Both the position numbers and the translations under genes were made by a program. Below the pieces are notes generated by a model, which saw only the letters and a list, made by a program, of their open reading frames with translations, made no database searches and had not been told where the DNA came from. Source: Pseudomonadota bacterium (lineage in GTDB: Bacteria; Pseudomonadota; Alphaproteobacteria; Rhizobiales; Xanthobacteraceae). From it: 7,873 nucleotides of DNA. Positions 1 to 5,784 of the stretch are shown in pieces (the first letter of the stretch is position 1; each line of letters opens with the position of its first letter). The stretch is taken from NCBI GenBank assembly GCA_023392205.1, contig JAEVZN010000043.1, positions 1-7,873 on the forward strand, read 5' to 3'.

Positions 1-263
1 AGGTGAAGGTGCCGTCGGGGACGCAATCGGGCCGCCGGTTCCGGTTGCAAGGTAAGGGAATGCCCGTCCTGCGATCCAAGCAGAGCGGCGACATGTATGT
101 GCAGGTGGTGGTCGAAACCCCGCAGAACCTGACCAAGCGCCAGCGCGAATTGCTCATGGAGTTCCAGAAGCTGTCGTCGACCGACACCCAGCCCGAATCC
201 ACCGGCTTCTTCGCGCGCGTGAAGGACCTCTTCGACGGACTGAGTTCCAAGGCGGACACCTGA
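1..263 (+). CDS. dnaJ: Chaperone protein DnaJ, C-terminal end (partial)
   Basis: This is the last 86 or so codons of dnaJ; the 5' part lies outside the window and the reading frame enters at base 3. DnaJ is the cytoplasmic Hsp40 co-chaperone that delivers unfolded clients to DnaK and stimulates its ATPase. The visible part is the end of the second C-terminal beta-sandwich domain, with the family signature [16 protein letters not shown], then [16 protein letters not shown] and the closing helix [13 protein letters not shown]. The tail [15 protein letters not shown] resembles the ends of alphaproteobacterial DnaJ proteins. The J domain, Gly/Phe linker and zinc-finger region would be upstream and cannot be seen, so the possibility of a shorter DnaJ-like protein (CbpA type) is not formally excluded. 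The wording of the C-terminus favours true DnaJ. The gene ends in TGA and is followed by 135 non-coding bases. Confidence 0.93.
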   Translation, partial: VKVPSGTQSGRRFRLQGKGMPVLRSKQSGDMYVQVVVETPQNLTKRQRELLMEFQKLSSTDTQPESTGFFARVKDLFDGLSSKADT

Positions 264-398
264 TCGCCGGACGTCGCGTCGATGCGACAATCCCACCTGA
301 AACGGACGGCGCGCAGGCCGGTTACCCTTGGCGAAACGCGCCGGACCGGCTATGCCTTGGGCGGGTCACAATAGTTTCACACTGTACCCTCCTGACAT
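264..398. other. Intergenic spacer dnaJ-pmtA
   Basis: These 135 bases separate dnaJ from the methyltransferase gene and are the longest gene-free stretch in the window. They contain an inverted pair GCCGGT (317-322) and ACCGGC (345-350) with a 22-base loop, but no T-run follows, so this is a poor intrinsic terminator. A weak sigma-70-like pair, TTGGCG (328-333) and TATGCC (351-356), is spaced 17 bases apart and could serve pmtA. Neither signal is convincing. The spacer may simply allow read-through from the dnaJ transcript. Confidence 0.4.
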
Positions 399-1019
399 GT
401 GATCGCCATGCGTCCGCAAACATCACTCGCCGAACGAAAGGGCCTTCGCCTCGATGACGAGGTGAGGTTCATCCGTTCCTGGCTTGAAAAGCCACTGGCA
501 ATCGGCGCGGTCACGCCGTCCGGCCGCATTCTCGCCCGCACCATGGCCCAGTGCGTGGACCCGTCCATCCCCGGTCCGGTCATCGAACTCGGACCCGGCA
601 CCGGCCCGGTGACCGAGGCACTGATCGCGCGCGGGATCGCGCCGCATCGTCTGGTGCTTGTCGAGTTCAATCCGAGCTTCTGCCGCATCCTGCGCGCCCG
701 CTTCCCGGAAGCGACCGTAGTGCAGGGCGATGCCTATAGCTTGAAGCGGCTGTCGGGTGACGTGTTGCAGGAGCCGGTCGCTGCTGTGGTGTCGGGCCTG
801 CCGCTGTTGAACAAGCCCTTGCGCACACGCCTGCGGCTGATCAACGAGGCCTTTGCGCTGATGCATCACAACGCGCCTTTCGTGCAATTCACCTACTCGA
901 TGACCACCTCGCCGATCCCCAAGGGCCTGTCGCGCGTGTCGACCGAAGCCTCACCGCGCATCTGGATGAATTTGCCGCCTGCGCGCGTGTGGACCTATCG
1001 CAAGGCGATGGCATCCTAG
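399..1019 (+). CDS. pmtA: SAM-dependent methyltransferase, probable phosphatidylethanolamine N-methyltransferase (PmtA family)
   Basis: The protein is a class I SAM-dependent methyltransferase of about 203-206 residues. The SAM-binding motif I is clear (VIELGPGTGPV, residues 61-71), with an acidic residue at the end of strand 2 (LVEFN, Glu89), a QGDA motif (109-112) and a motif-IV-like VSGLPLL (131-137). The ending IWMNLPPARVWTYR is typical of the rhizobial PmtA group, which resembles rRNA methylases and makes phosphatidylcholine by stepwise methylation of phosphatidylethanolamine at the inner membrane. No signal peptide or membrane helix is seen, as expected for a peripheral enzyme. I recall that pmtA in Bradyrhizobium lies beside dnaKJ, which fits this context. 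The start is uncertain: GTG at 399 (206 residues) or ATG at 408 (203 residues); neither has a recognisable Shine-Dalgarno sequence. The substrate is inferred from family and position. A different small-molecule or RNA methyltransferase remains possible. Confidence 0.78.
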   Translation: MIAMRPQTSLAERKGLRLDDEVRFIRSWLEKPLAIGAVTPSGRILARTMAQCVDPSIPGPVIELGPGTGPVTEALIARGIAPHRLVLVEFNPSFCRILRARFPEATVVQGDAYSLKRLSGDVLQEPVAAVVSGLPLLNKPLRTRLRLINEAFALMHHNAPFVQFTYSMTTSPIPKGLSRVSTEASPRIWMNLPPARVWTYRKAMAS

Positions 1020-1041
1020 TTTTTCATTGCGCATAATGCAG

Positions 1042-1079
1042 CTTCCGCCCGTCCGCGCGACGCGAAGAGAGGGCGGAAG
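1042..1079. repeat. Perfect 9-bp inverted repeat (hairpin) before the FMN reductase gene
   Basis: CTTCCGCCC (1042-1050) and GGGCGGAAG (1071-1079) are exact reverse complements with a 20-base GC-rich loop. The hairpin begins 23 bases after the pmtA stop and ends 18 bases before the start of the next gene. No T-run follows, so it is not a standard intrinsic terminator. The purine-rich 3' arm is the only ribosome-binding-like sequence upstream of the reductase start, which leaves translational control, mRNA processing or 3'-end protection as options. Confidence 0.6.
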
Positions 1080-1097
1080 AAAGATCGTCGCCATCCC

Positions 1098-1679
1098 ATG
1101 CCCGCTCCCAGAATCCTCGTCTTTGCCGGCTCGATCCGTATCGGCTCCATGAATGCGCAACTGGCCAATCTGGCCGCCGAGGAGTTCAAATCCGCCGGCG
1201 CAGAGGACACGGCCATATCGCTCAAGGACTATGCGATGCCGATCTATGACGGCGACCTTGAAGCGCGGTCCGGCCCGCCGGATGCTGCCATCGTCCTGAA
1301 GAAGATGTTTCAGGCGCATCAGGGCATTTTCATCGCCAGCCCCGAATACAATGCGTCGGTGACGCCGCTTCTAAAGAACACGCTGGACTGGGTGTCGCGG
1401 GTGCGCGATCCGGGCGAGGCACCGCTTGCCGCCTATCGCGATCGCGCCTTCGCCATCGGCGGCGCATCCAATGGCGGCTATGGCGCCATGCGCTCGCTGA
1501 TCGCCTTGCGGCAGGTGCTGGAGATCGGTTGCGGCGCGCTGGTGATCCCCGACCAGATCGCGGTTTCGCGCGCCGGTGAAGCCTTCGACGACAACACCCG
1601 CTTCAGGGACGAGGGCAATGCCAGGCGCCTGAAAGGCGTGGTGCAGAGTCTGATCCGTTTCGCGGGTCATTATTCATGA
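1098..1679 (+). CDS. NADPH-dependent FMN reductase family protein (flavodoxin fold)
   Basis: This 193-residue cytoplasmic flavoprotein belongs to the NADPH-dependent FMN reductase family (ChrR/YieF/azoreductase-like). The phosphate-binding loop for FMN is GSIRIGSMN (residues 11-19). The second signature, [20 protein letters not shown] (81-100), contacts the flavin and contributes to dimerisation, and a glycine-rich segment [14 protein letters not shown] (121-134) follows. Members reduce FMN, quinones, chromate or azo dyes with NAD(P)H. The natural substrate cannot be told from sequence. The ATG at 1098 is the first ATG, GTG or TTG after the in-frame TAG that ends pmtA, so no longer standard start is available. 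The ribosome-binding site is weak and lies in or near the hairpin 1042-1079. The stop codon overlaps the pyrF start (ATGA), which indicates a shared transcript and probable translational coupling. Confidence 0.9.
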   Translation: MPAPRILVFAGSIRIGSMNAQLANLAAEEFKSAGAEDTAISLKDYAMPIYDGDLEARSGPPDAAIVLKKMFQAHQGIFIASPEYNASVTPLLKNTLDWVSRVRDPGEAPLAAYRDRAFAIGGASNGGYGAMRSLIALRQVLEIGCGALVIPDQIAVSRAGEAFDDNTRFRDEGNARRLKGVVQSLIRFAGHYS

Positions 1680-2392
1680 CCGCCGCCTCTCCGCTTGTCG
1701 CGCCGCGCGAACGGGTGATCGTCGCCCTCGATCTGCCGTCGGTGAATGTGGCCGAGAAGCTGGTCGGTGATCTCGGCGACAGCATCTCCTTCTACAAGAT
1801 CGGGTATCAGCTCGGTTACGCGGGCGGCCTGTCGTTTGCGCGCGAGCTGATCGACAGCGGCAAGCAGGTTTTCTTCGATCTCAAGCTGCATGACATCGGC
1901 AACACCGTGAACAAGGGCGTGGAAAGCATCGTGCATTCCGGTGCCACCTTCCTCACCGTGCATGCCTATCCACAGACCATGAAAGCGGCGCTCGATGCCG
2001 CGCGCGGGTCAAAACTCAGGATTCTCGCGGTGACGATCCTCACCTCCTACAACGATGCCGACGTGACCGAGGCCGGTTATGTCGGCACGGCCCGCGATCA
2101 GGTCGAAGCCAAGAGCTTGCAGGCCTGTGCGCTTGGCATCGACGGCATCGTCTGCTCGGCGGAAGAAAGTGCGATGCTGCGTCCGATGATCGGCAACGAC
2201 AGATTGCTGGTGACGCCCGGCATCCGGCCCGCCGGGGCCGAAAGCGGCGACCAGAAGCGCATCATGACGCCGGCGGCAGCCATTGCCGCGGGTTCGGATT
2301 ATCTCGTGGTCGGGCGGCCGATTACCGGCGTGGCCGATCCGAAGGCGGCGGCGGATGCGATCGTGCGCGAAGTCGCGCAGGCAACGGCTTGA
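1676..2392 (+). CDS. pyrF: Orotidine 5'-phosphate decarboxylase
   Basis: PyrF catalyses the last step of de novo UMP synthesis, decarboxylating orotidine 5'-monophosphate in the cytoplasm. The protein has 238 residues, the usual length for the short bacterial type (PyrF subfamily 1). The catalytic array is intact: Asp19 in VALDLP, Lys41 in YKIGY, and the Asp-x-Lys-x-x-Asp motif [12 protein letters not shown] with Asp68, Lys70 and Asp73. The phosphate-binding elements are TPGIRP and the C-terminal VVGRPIT with Arg214. The ATG at 1676 overlaps the stop of the upstream reductase gene by four bases. No strong Shine-Dalgarno is visible, so reinitiation by ribosomes finishing the upstream gene is likely. 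The gene ends with TGA, 14 bases before the DUF1330 start. Confidence 0.97.
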   Translation: MTAASPLVAPRERVIVALDLPSVNVAEKLVGDLGDSISFYKIGYQLGYAGGLSFARELIDSGKQVFFDLKLHDIGNTVNKGVESIVHSGATFLTVHAYPQTMKAALDAARGSKLRILAVTILTSYNDADVTEAGYVGTARDQVEAKSLQACALGIDGIVCSAEESAMLRPMIGNDRLLVTPGIRPAGAESGDQKRIMTPAAAIAAGSDYLVVGRPITGVADPKAAADAIVREVAQATA

Positions 2393-2406
2393 GAGGGAGC
2401 AAGGGT

Positions 2407-2709
2407 ATGGCAAAGGGATACTGGATTGGCCGGGTCGATGTGCATAACGACGAGGGCTACAAGCCCTATGCGGCAGCCAATCCGGAGATATTCAGAAAGT
2501 ATGGCGGGCGTTTTCTGGTGCGCGGCGGCAAGTTCGAATGCCCGGAAGGCGAGGCCCGCAGCCGCAATGTCGTCATCGAATTCGACACTTACGAACAGGC
2601 GCTCGCCTGCTACAACTCGCCGGAATATCAGGCCAATATCAAGGTGCGCAAACCGCACGCGCTGGCCGACATGGTCATCATCGAGGGCTATGACGGCCCG
2701 CAGCCGTGA
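2407..2709 (+). CDS. DUF1330 family protein (small dimeric alpha-beta barrel fold)
   Basis: The product is a 100-residue protein of the DUF1330 family, a set of small ferredoxin-like (dimeric alpha/beta barrel) proteins of unknown function. Family features visible are the N-terminal KGYWIGRVDVHNDEGYKPY, the segment GGRFLVRGGKFECPEG (about residues 32-47), NVVIEFDTYEQALACYNSPEYQ (about 53-74) and the closing MVIIEGYDG. There is no signal peptide or membrane segment, so it should be cytoplasmic. The ATG at 2407 is preceded by AGGGAG (2394-2399) at a good distance and is preferred over an upstream in-frame TTG at 2389 that would overlap the pyrF stop. The gene lies between pyrF and dapB with short gaps and is probably cotranscribed. 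Related barrels include monooxygenases and EthD-like proteins, but no catalytic residues can be assigned here. Confidence 0.9.
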   Translation: MAKGYWIGRVDVHNDEGYKPYAAANPEIFRKYGGRFLVRGGKFECPEGEARSRNVVIEFDTYEQALACYNSPEYQANIKVRKPHALADMVIIEGYDGPQP

Positions 2710-2751
2710 GCTTGAGCGCGGTATCGCTGCGCAGGACTGGGAGCCATCGCA

Positions 2752-3573
2752 ATGTCTGAAAGCGATATGCGGCTGATCGTGGCGGGGGCCGGCGGGCGGA
2801 TGGGCCGCACGCTGATCCGTGCCATCGCCGATACGCGCGGCGTGACCTTGTCGGGTGCGCTGGAAGAAGCGGGTTCGCCGCTGATCGGGCGCAATGCCAG
2901 CGAGCTTGCGGGTGTTGGCGGACAGGACATCCCGATCGCCGACGATGCCGAGACCTTGCTGCGCGATGCGGACGGCATCATCGACTTCACCATTCCGAAG
3001 GCGACTTTGGCGCTGGCGCAACTCGCCGCCAAGGCGGGCGTGGTGCATGTGATCGGCACCACCGGCTTTTCGGCCGAGGACGAGGCGGCCATTGCGCAGG
3101 CGGCGAAGAAAGCCGTGATCGTCAAGTCCGGCAATATGAGCCTCGGGGTCAATCTGCTGGCCGCTCTGGTCAAGCGGGTGGCGAAGACGCTCGATGAGGA
3201 GTTCGACATCGAGATCGTCGAGATGCATCACAACAAGAAGATCGATGCGCCGTCCGGCACGGCTTTGCTGCTCGGGCAGGCGGCGGCACAGGGCCGCAAT
3301 ATCGATCTGGCGCAGCGTTCGGTGCGCGCCCGCGACGGCCATACCGGCGCGCGGCAATCGGGCGATATCGGCTTTGCGACATTGCGCGGTGGCACGGTGG
3401 TCGGCGAGCATAACGTGATCTTTGCCGGTCCGGCCGAGCGCATCGAGCTTGGCCATCGCGCCGAGGATCGCATGATCTTCGCGCGCGGCGCGGTGAGGGC
3501 CGCAGCATGGGCGCGCGGCAAGCCGCCCGGCCTCTATGCGATGACGGATGTGCTGGACCTGAACGATTTCTAG
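2752..3573 (+). CDS. dapB: 4-hydroxy-tetrahydrodipicolinate reductase
   Basis: DapB reduces the product of DapA with NAD(P)H to tetrahydrodipicolinate, on the route to diaminopimelate for peptidoglycan and to lysine. The 273-residue protein has the N-terminal Rossmann motif [10 protein letters not shown] (residues 10-19), the cofactor-loop motif IGTTGFS (101-107), [11 protein letters not shown] (126-136), and the catalytic and substrate-binding block [16 protein letters not shown] (157-172). In that block His159 and Lys163 sit at the same positions as the E. coli catalytic pair. The C-terminal end YAMTDVL is also typical. The ATG at 2752 has GGGAG (2739-2743) eight bases upstream. A second ATG at 2767 would remove only five residues and still leave the Rossmann motif whole. 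The TAG stop is the first three bases of an intergenic repeat that starts at 3571. Confidence 0.97.
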   Translation: MSESDMRLIVAGAGGRMGRTLIRAIADTRGVTLSGALEEAGSPLIGRNASELAGVGGQDIPIADDAETLLRDADGIIDFTIPKATLALAQLAAKAGVVHVIGTTGFSAEDEAAIAQAAKKAVIVKSGNMSLGVNLLAALVKRVAKTLDEEFDIEIVEMHHNKKIDAPSGTALLLGQAAAQGRNIDLAQRSVRARDGHTGARQSGDIGFATLRGGTVVGEHNVIFAGPAERIELGHRAEDRMIFARGAVRAAAWARGKPPGLYAMTDVLDLNDF

Positions 3574-3628
3574 AGCGTTTTCGAGCGGAGTGGAAACCGG
3601 TTCGCGTGAAGAAAACGCGTCGAAACAA
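3571..3628. repeat. Rhizobiales-type palindromic intergenic repeat
   Basis: This 58-base element begins at the dapB stop codon. Its outer arms GCGTTTTC (3575-3582) and GAAAACGC (3611-3618) are exact reverse complements. The interior holds the self-complementary AACCGGTT and an imperfect GCG/CGC pairing, so the whole can fold into a long interrupted hairpin. From memory, closely similar sequences with a GTGGAAACCGGTTCGCGTGAAG-like core, split by small variations, occur many times between genes in Bradyrhizobium and relatives. Only one copy is present here, so its repeated nature rests on recollection rather than on this window. It could act as an mRNA 3'-end stabiliser or attenuator between dapB and gpmA. 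Confidence 0.65.
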
Positions 3629-3668
3629 TAGGCCCATGGCAGGGCCGGCAAGATAAAGCGGAGCGAAG

Positions 3669-4292
3669 ATGTCCGAACGGCTGCTTGTGCTGGTGCGTCA
3701 TGGCCAGAGCGAATGGAATCTCAAGAACCTGTTCACGGGCTGGCGCGATGTCGAGCTGACCGAACAGGGCGTGCACGAAGCGCATCAGGCGGGCCGCACG
3801 CTGAAAAGCCAGGGCATCGCCTTCGACAAGGGCTTCACGTCCAATCTCAAGCGCGCACAGCGCACGCTCGACATCCTGCTCGGCGACATGGGCCAGAGCG
3901 ATCTTCCCATCGTGCGTGACGAGGCGCTGAACGAGCGCGATTACGGCGACCTGTCGGGACTGAACAAGGACGATGCGCGCAAGAAATGGGGCGAGGAGCA
4001 GGTGCTGATCTGGCGCCGCTCCTATGACATCGCCCCGCCCGGCGGCGAATCCCTGCGCGATACGCTGGCCCGCACGTTGCCTTATTATGTGCAGGAGATA
4101 TTGCCGTGCGTGCTGCGCGGCGAGCGCACCGTGATCGCGGCGCATGGCAATTCGCTGCGTGCGCTGGTCATGGTGCTGGAGAAGCTGTCGCCCGAGGGCA
4201 TTCTCAAGCGCGAGACCGCGACCGGCGTGCCGATCATCTACCGGCTCAATGCCGACGCGACGGTGGCCTCCAAGCTCGACCTCGCCGCCTGA
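3669..4292 (+). CDS. gpmA: 2,3-bisphosphoglycerate-dependent phosphoglycerate mutase
   Basis: GpmA interconverts 3-phosphoglycerate and 2-phosphoglycerate in glycolysis and gluconeogenesis through a phosphohistidine intermediate. The 207-residue protein belongs to the histidine phosphatase superfamily. The active-site motif is [10 protein letters not shown] with His11. The family signature [14 protein letters not shown] (21-34) follows. Glu89 in [11 protein letters not shown] is the expected acid/base, and the second histidine, His159, is in [10 protein letters not shown]. The protein is about 40 residues shorter than the E. coli enzyme, which is usual for the alphaproteobacterial form. The ATG at 3669 has GGAG (3660-3663) five bases upstream. 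The gene lies 95 bases after dapB, with the palindromic repeat in the gap. Its TGA is two bases from the stop of the converging Ada-like gene. Confidence 0.96.
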   Translation: MSERLLVLVRHGQSEWNLKNLFTGWRDVELTEQGVHEAHQAGRTLKSQGIAFDKGFTSNLKRAQRTLDILLGDMGQSDLPIVRDEALNERDYGDLSGLNKDDARKKWGEEQVLIWRRSYDIAPPGGESLRDTLARTLPYYVQEILPCVLRGERTVIAAHGNSLRALVMVLEKLSPEGILKRETATGVPIIYRLNADATVASKLDLAA

Positions 4293-4301
4293 CGTCAGGC
4301 G
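4286..4301. terminator. 16-bp perfect palindrome covering the stop codons of two converging genes (possible bidirectional terminator)
   Basis: CGCCTGACGTCAGGCG is identical on both strands. It can form a six-pair GC-rich stem with an ACGT loop in either transcript. The gpmA TGA (4290-4292) and the opposite-strand TGA (4297-4295) both lie inside it, two bases apart. A hairpin here would end both messages at nearly the same place. There is no T-run on either side, so a standard intrinsic terminator is not shown and the terminator role is an inference. Confidence 0.4.
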
Positions 4302-5188
4302 ACCCGTCCGGCTTCCCAGCCGAGCATCGCGCGCTTGCGGGTGAGGCCCCAGTGATAGCCGGTGAGTTCGCCGCTCTTGCCGATCACGCGGTGGCAGGGC
4401 ACGACGAAACACACCGGATTTTTGCCGACGGCCGCGCCCACCGCGCGCGCGGCCTTGGGTGCGCGTATGTCGCCCGCGACATCGCTATAGGTCACGAACC
4501 GCCCCATCGGAATTTTCAGCAGCGCCTCCCACACCCGCACCTCGAAATCGGTGCCGATCAGGACCACGCGCAAGGGCTGCTCCGCGCGCCACAATGACGG
4601 ATCGAAAATCCGCGCGGCGGTGGCCGCCGTCCCTGCATCGTCCGCAACATACCCGGCTTTCGGCCAGCGGCGCTGCATATCGGCAAGAGCGGCCGCTTCT
4701 TCGCCGGGATCGGCCAGCGCCAGACCGGCCAGCCCGCGCGGCGTTTCCATCACCAGCGCCATCCCGAACGGGCAGGGATGAAAGCCGTAGCGCAGCGTGA
4801 GTCCCGCGCCGCCGGATTTCCATTCGCCCGGCGACATTGCTTCATGCGTGACGAACAGATCGTGCAGTCGCCCCGGTCCCGACAGCCCTGCATCGAGCGC
4901 CGCATCCAGCACGCTGCCGGAATCGCGCAACACCCTTCGCGCATGATCGAGCGTCAGCGCCTGCAGGAAGGCCTTTGGCGTCAGCCCGGCCCAGCGCCGG
5001 AACAGATGATGCAGTTCGGTCGGGGTGACATGCGCAGCGTCCGCAATGTCCTCGATATCCGGCTGGCGCCGCCAATTGCCGCGGATATGTGCGATGGCGC
5101 GGCGCACCACGTCATAGTCGCTGGCGGCGACGGACAGCGGCTCGAGATTCGCGAGTTCGGGCGAGAGGAGATGGGGCATGGCGGTCAT
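4295..5188 (-). CDS. Ada-like protein: AraC-type DNA-binding domain fused to O6-methylguanine-DNA methyltransferase
   Basis: The 297-residue protein repairs O6-alkylguanine by moving the alkyl group to its own cysteine. The C-terminal Ogt domain carries the acceptor Cys265 in VVPCHRVIG, preceded by TDFEVRVWEALLKIPMGRFVTYSDVA (split here as residues 213-238) and RAVGAAVGKNP (248-258), and followed by TGYHWGLTRKRAML (277-289). Residues 45-125 are an AraC-type helix-turn-helix region (IEDIADAAHVTPTELHHLFRR, then VLDAALDAGLSGPGRLHDLF). The N-terminal zinc/methylphosphotriester domain of E. coli Ada is absent: the first 30 residues have no cysteines. This two-domain architecture is often annotated as a bifunctional HTH/methylated-DNA cysteine methyltransferase. 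The ATG at 5188 is preceded by AGGAAG (complement of 5194-5199) at five bases; an ATG three codons in is possible. It follows the DUF2244 gene by 62 bases and may be cotranscribed with it. Confidence 0.92.
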   Translation of the reverse strand: MTAMPHLLSPELANLEPLSVAASDYDVVRRAIAHIRGNWRRQPDIEDIADAAHVTPTELHHLFRRWAGLTPKAFLQALTLDHARRVLRDSGSVLDAALDAGLSGPGRLHDLFVTHEAMSPGEWKSGGAGLTLRYGFHPCPFGMALVMETPRGLAGLALADPGEEAAALADMQRRWPKAGYVADDAGTAATAARIFDPSLWRAEQPLRVVLIGTDFEVRVWEALLKIPMGRFVTYSDVAGDIRAPKAARAVGAAVGKNPVCFVVPCHRVIGKSGELTGYHWGLTRKRAMLGWEAGRVA

Positions 5189-5229
5189 CGGCGCTTCCTA
5201 GGCGAAGTGGCTGCGCCGGCCCACCCGTT

Positions 5230-5252
5230 TTCCGATCGGCCAGATTCCGATC
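5230..5252. repeat. Small hairpin and direct repeat at the end of the DUF2244 gene
   Basis: TTCCGATC occurs twice (5230-5237 and 5245-5252). GATCGG (5234-5239) pairs with CCGATC (5247-5252) around a seven-base loop. On the minus strand this hairpin starts within the stop codon of the DUF2244 gene and lies in the 62-base gap before the Ada-like gene. No T-run follows, so partial termination or mRNA processing is only a possibility. Confidence 0.4.
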
Positions 5253-5763
5253 AGGCGACAACGGTCCGGTCCGGCCCGCGCCGGGCAGCGGCCAGGGCCG
5301 CCTGCAACGCCTTGCCGAAACTCTCCTTCTCGTCAGGTCCGAGAAAGCCCGCAATCGCGCGGCGCTGCCCGCGCGAGACCAGATGCAGGCTTTGCACGCC
5401 GAAATCCTCGTCCACCTCGCGGTCGAGCCGCACCCAGAGCGGATTGCAGCGCCATTCGACCACGGCACCCTTCGCACTGACCTTGCGGAAGACCAGCTCG
5501 GACGGCGTCACCAGGATTTCCTCGTAGGCGCGAGCCGCCCGGTAATTGGCGCGGAAGGCGAGATAGATCAGCGCCAGATCGAGCCCGAACATGCCGGTGA
5601 CGGGCCAGGCGCCTGCGATCAGGAACACCATTCCGGCCACGAAACTCACGCCCGATATGGCGACCATCAGGACCACAAAGCCGCGCCGGTCGAGCGAGCG
5701 ATGCGGACGCATGATCGCGGAAAACACGGGGGTATCGGAAACCGGGTCGTTGTCGGGCTTCAT
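5251..5763 (-). CDS. DUF2244 domain-containing integral membrane protein
   Basis: The product is about 170 residues and matches the DUF2244 family, whose members are small inner-membrane proteins of unknown function common in alphaproteobacteria. The family opening FSAIMRPHRSLDRRGF (about residues 14-29) precedes two hydrophobic segments at about 29-51 and 54-71, joined by a short turn with a Pro. A C-terminal soluble domain follows, with YEEILVTPSELVFRKV, WRCNPLWVRLDRE and FGVQSLHLVSRG, and it looks largely beta-stranded; it probably faces the cytoplasm. The start is not settled: ATG at 5763 (170 residues), ATG at 5769 (172) or TTG at 5784 (177). None has a clear Shine-Dalgarno. The gene is head to head with nth and lies upstream of the Ada-like gene on the same strand. 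No function can be inferred from sequence; the association with DNA repair genes is positional only. Confidence 0.85.
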   Translation of the reverse strand: MKPDNDPVSDTPVFSAIMRPHRSLDRRGFVVLMVAISGVSFVAGMVFLIAGAWPVTGMFGLDLALIYLAFRANYRAARAYEEILVTPSELVFRKVSAKGAVVEWRCNPLWVRLDREVDEDFGVQSLHLVSRGQRRAIAGFLGPDEKESFGKALQAALAAARRGPDRTVVA

Positions 5764-5778
5764 GACCATCAATATAGG
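5750..5778 (+). promoter_or_regulatory. Possible sigma-70-type promoter for nth
   Basis: TTGTCG (5750-5755) and TATAGG (5773-5778) match four of six bases each of the -35 and -10 consensus with exact 17-base spacing. Transcription would begin at or within a base or two of the nth ATG at 5785, giving a leaderless or near-leaderless message. The same bases include AGGGGA (5776-5781), which could instead be a Shine-Dalgarno if the true promoter is further upstream inside the DUF2244 gene. The two readings compete, so confidence is low. Confidence 0.25.
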
Positions 5779-5784
5779 GGACAA

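Noticed and set aside
317..350. Inverted repeat GCCGGT/ACCGGC after dnaJ considered as a terminator
   Set aside because: The loop is 22 bases and no T-run follows, so it is no better than chance in GC-rich DNA.
1017..1097. pmtA and the FMN reductase gene are in the same frame with only the TAG between them, which might suggest read-through or a broken fusion
   Set aside because: Both proteins are complete at their normal lengths, the 26 intervening codons do not resemble a linker from either family, and they contain a hairpin; the shared frame has a one-in-three chance.
2299..3651. A 450-codon open frame on the minus strand across pyrF, the DUF1330 gene and dapB
   Set aside because: It is antisense to three well-identified genes, its translation is rich in Arg, His and Ala with no recognisable domain, and long antisense frames are expected at this GC content.
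3570..4412. A 280-codon minus-strand frame opposite gpmA
   Set aside because: It covers the catalytic codons of gpmA in antisense and shows no family features.
4778..5527. A 249-codon plus-strand frame opposite the Ada-like gene
   Set aside because: It is a low-complexity Arg/Ala/Ser/Pro-rich translation of the complement of a conserved gene, with no domain visible.
5089..5784. The nth frame extends about 230 codons upstream without a stop
   Set aside because: This part is antisense to the Ada-like and DUF2244 genes, has no family resemblance, and nth has a plausible start and ribosome-binding site at 5785.
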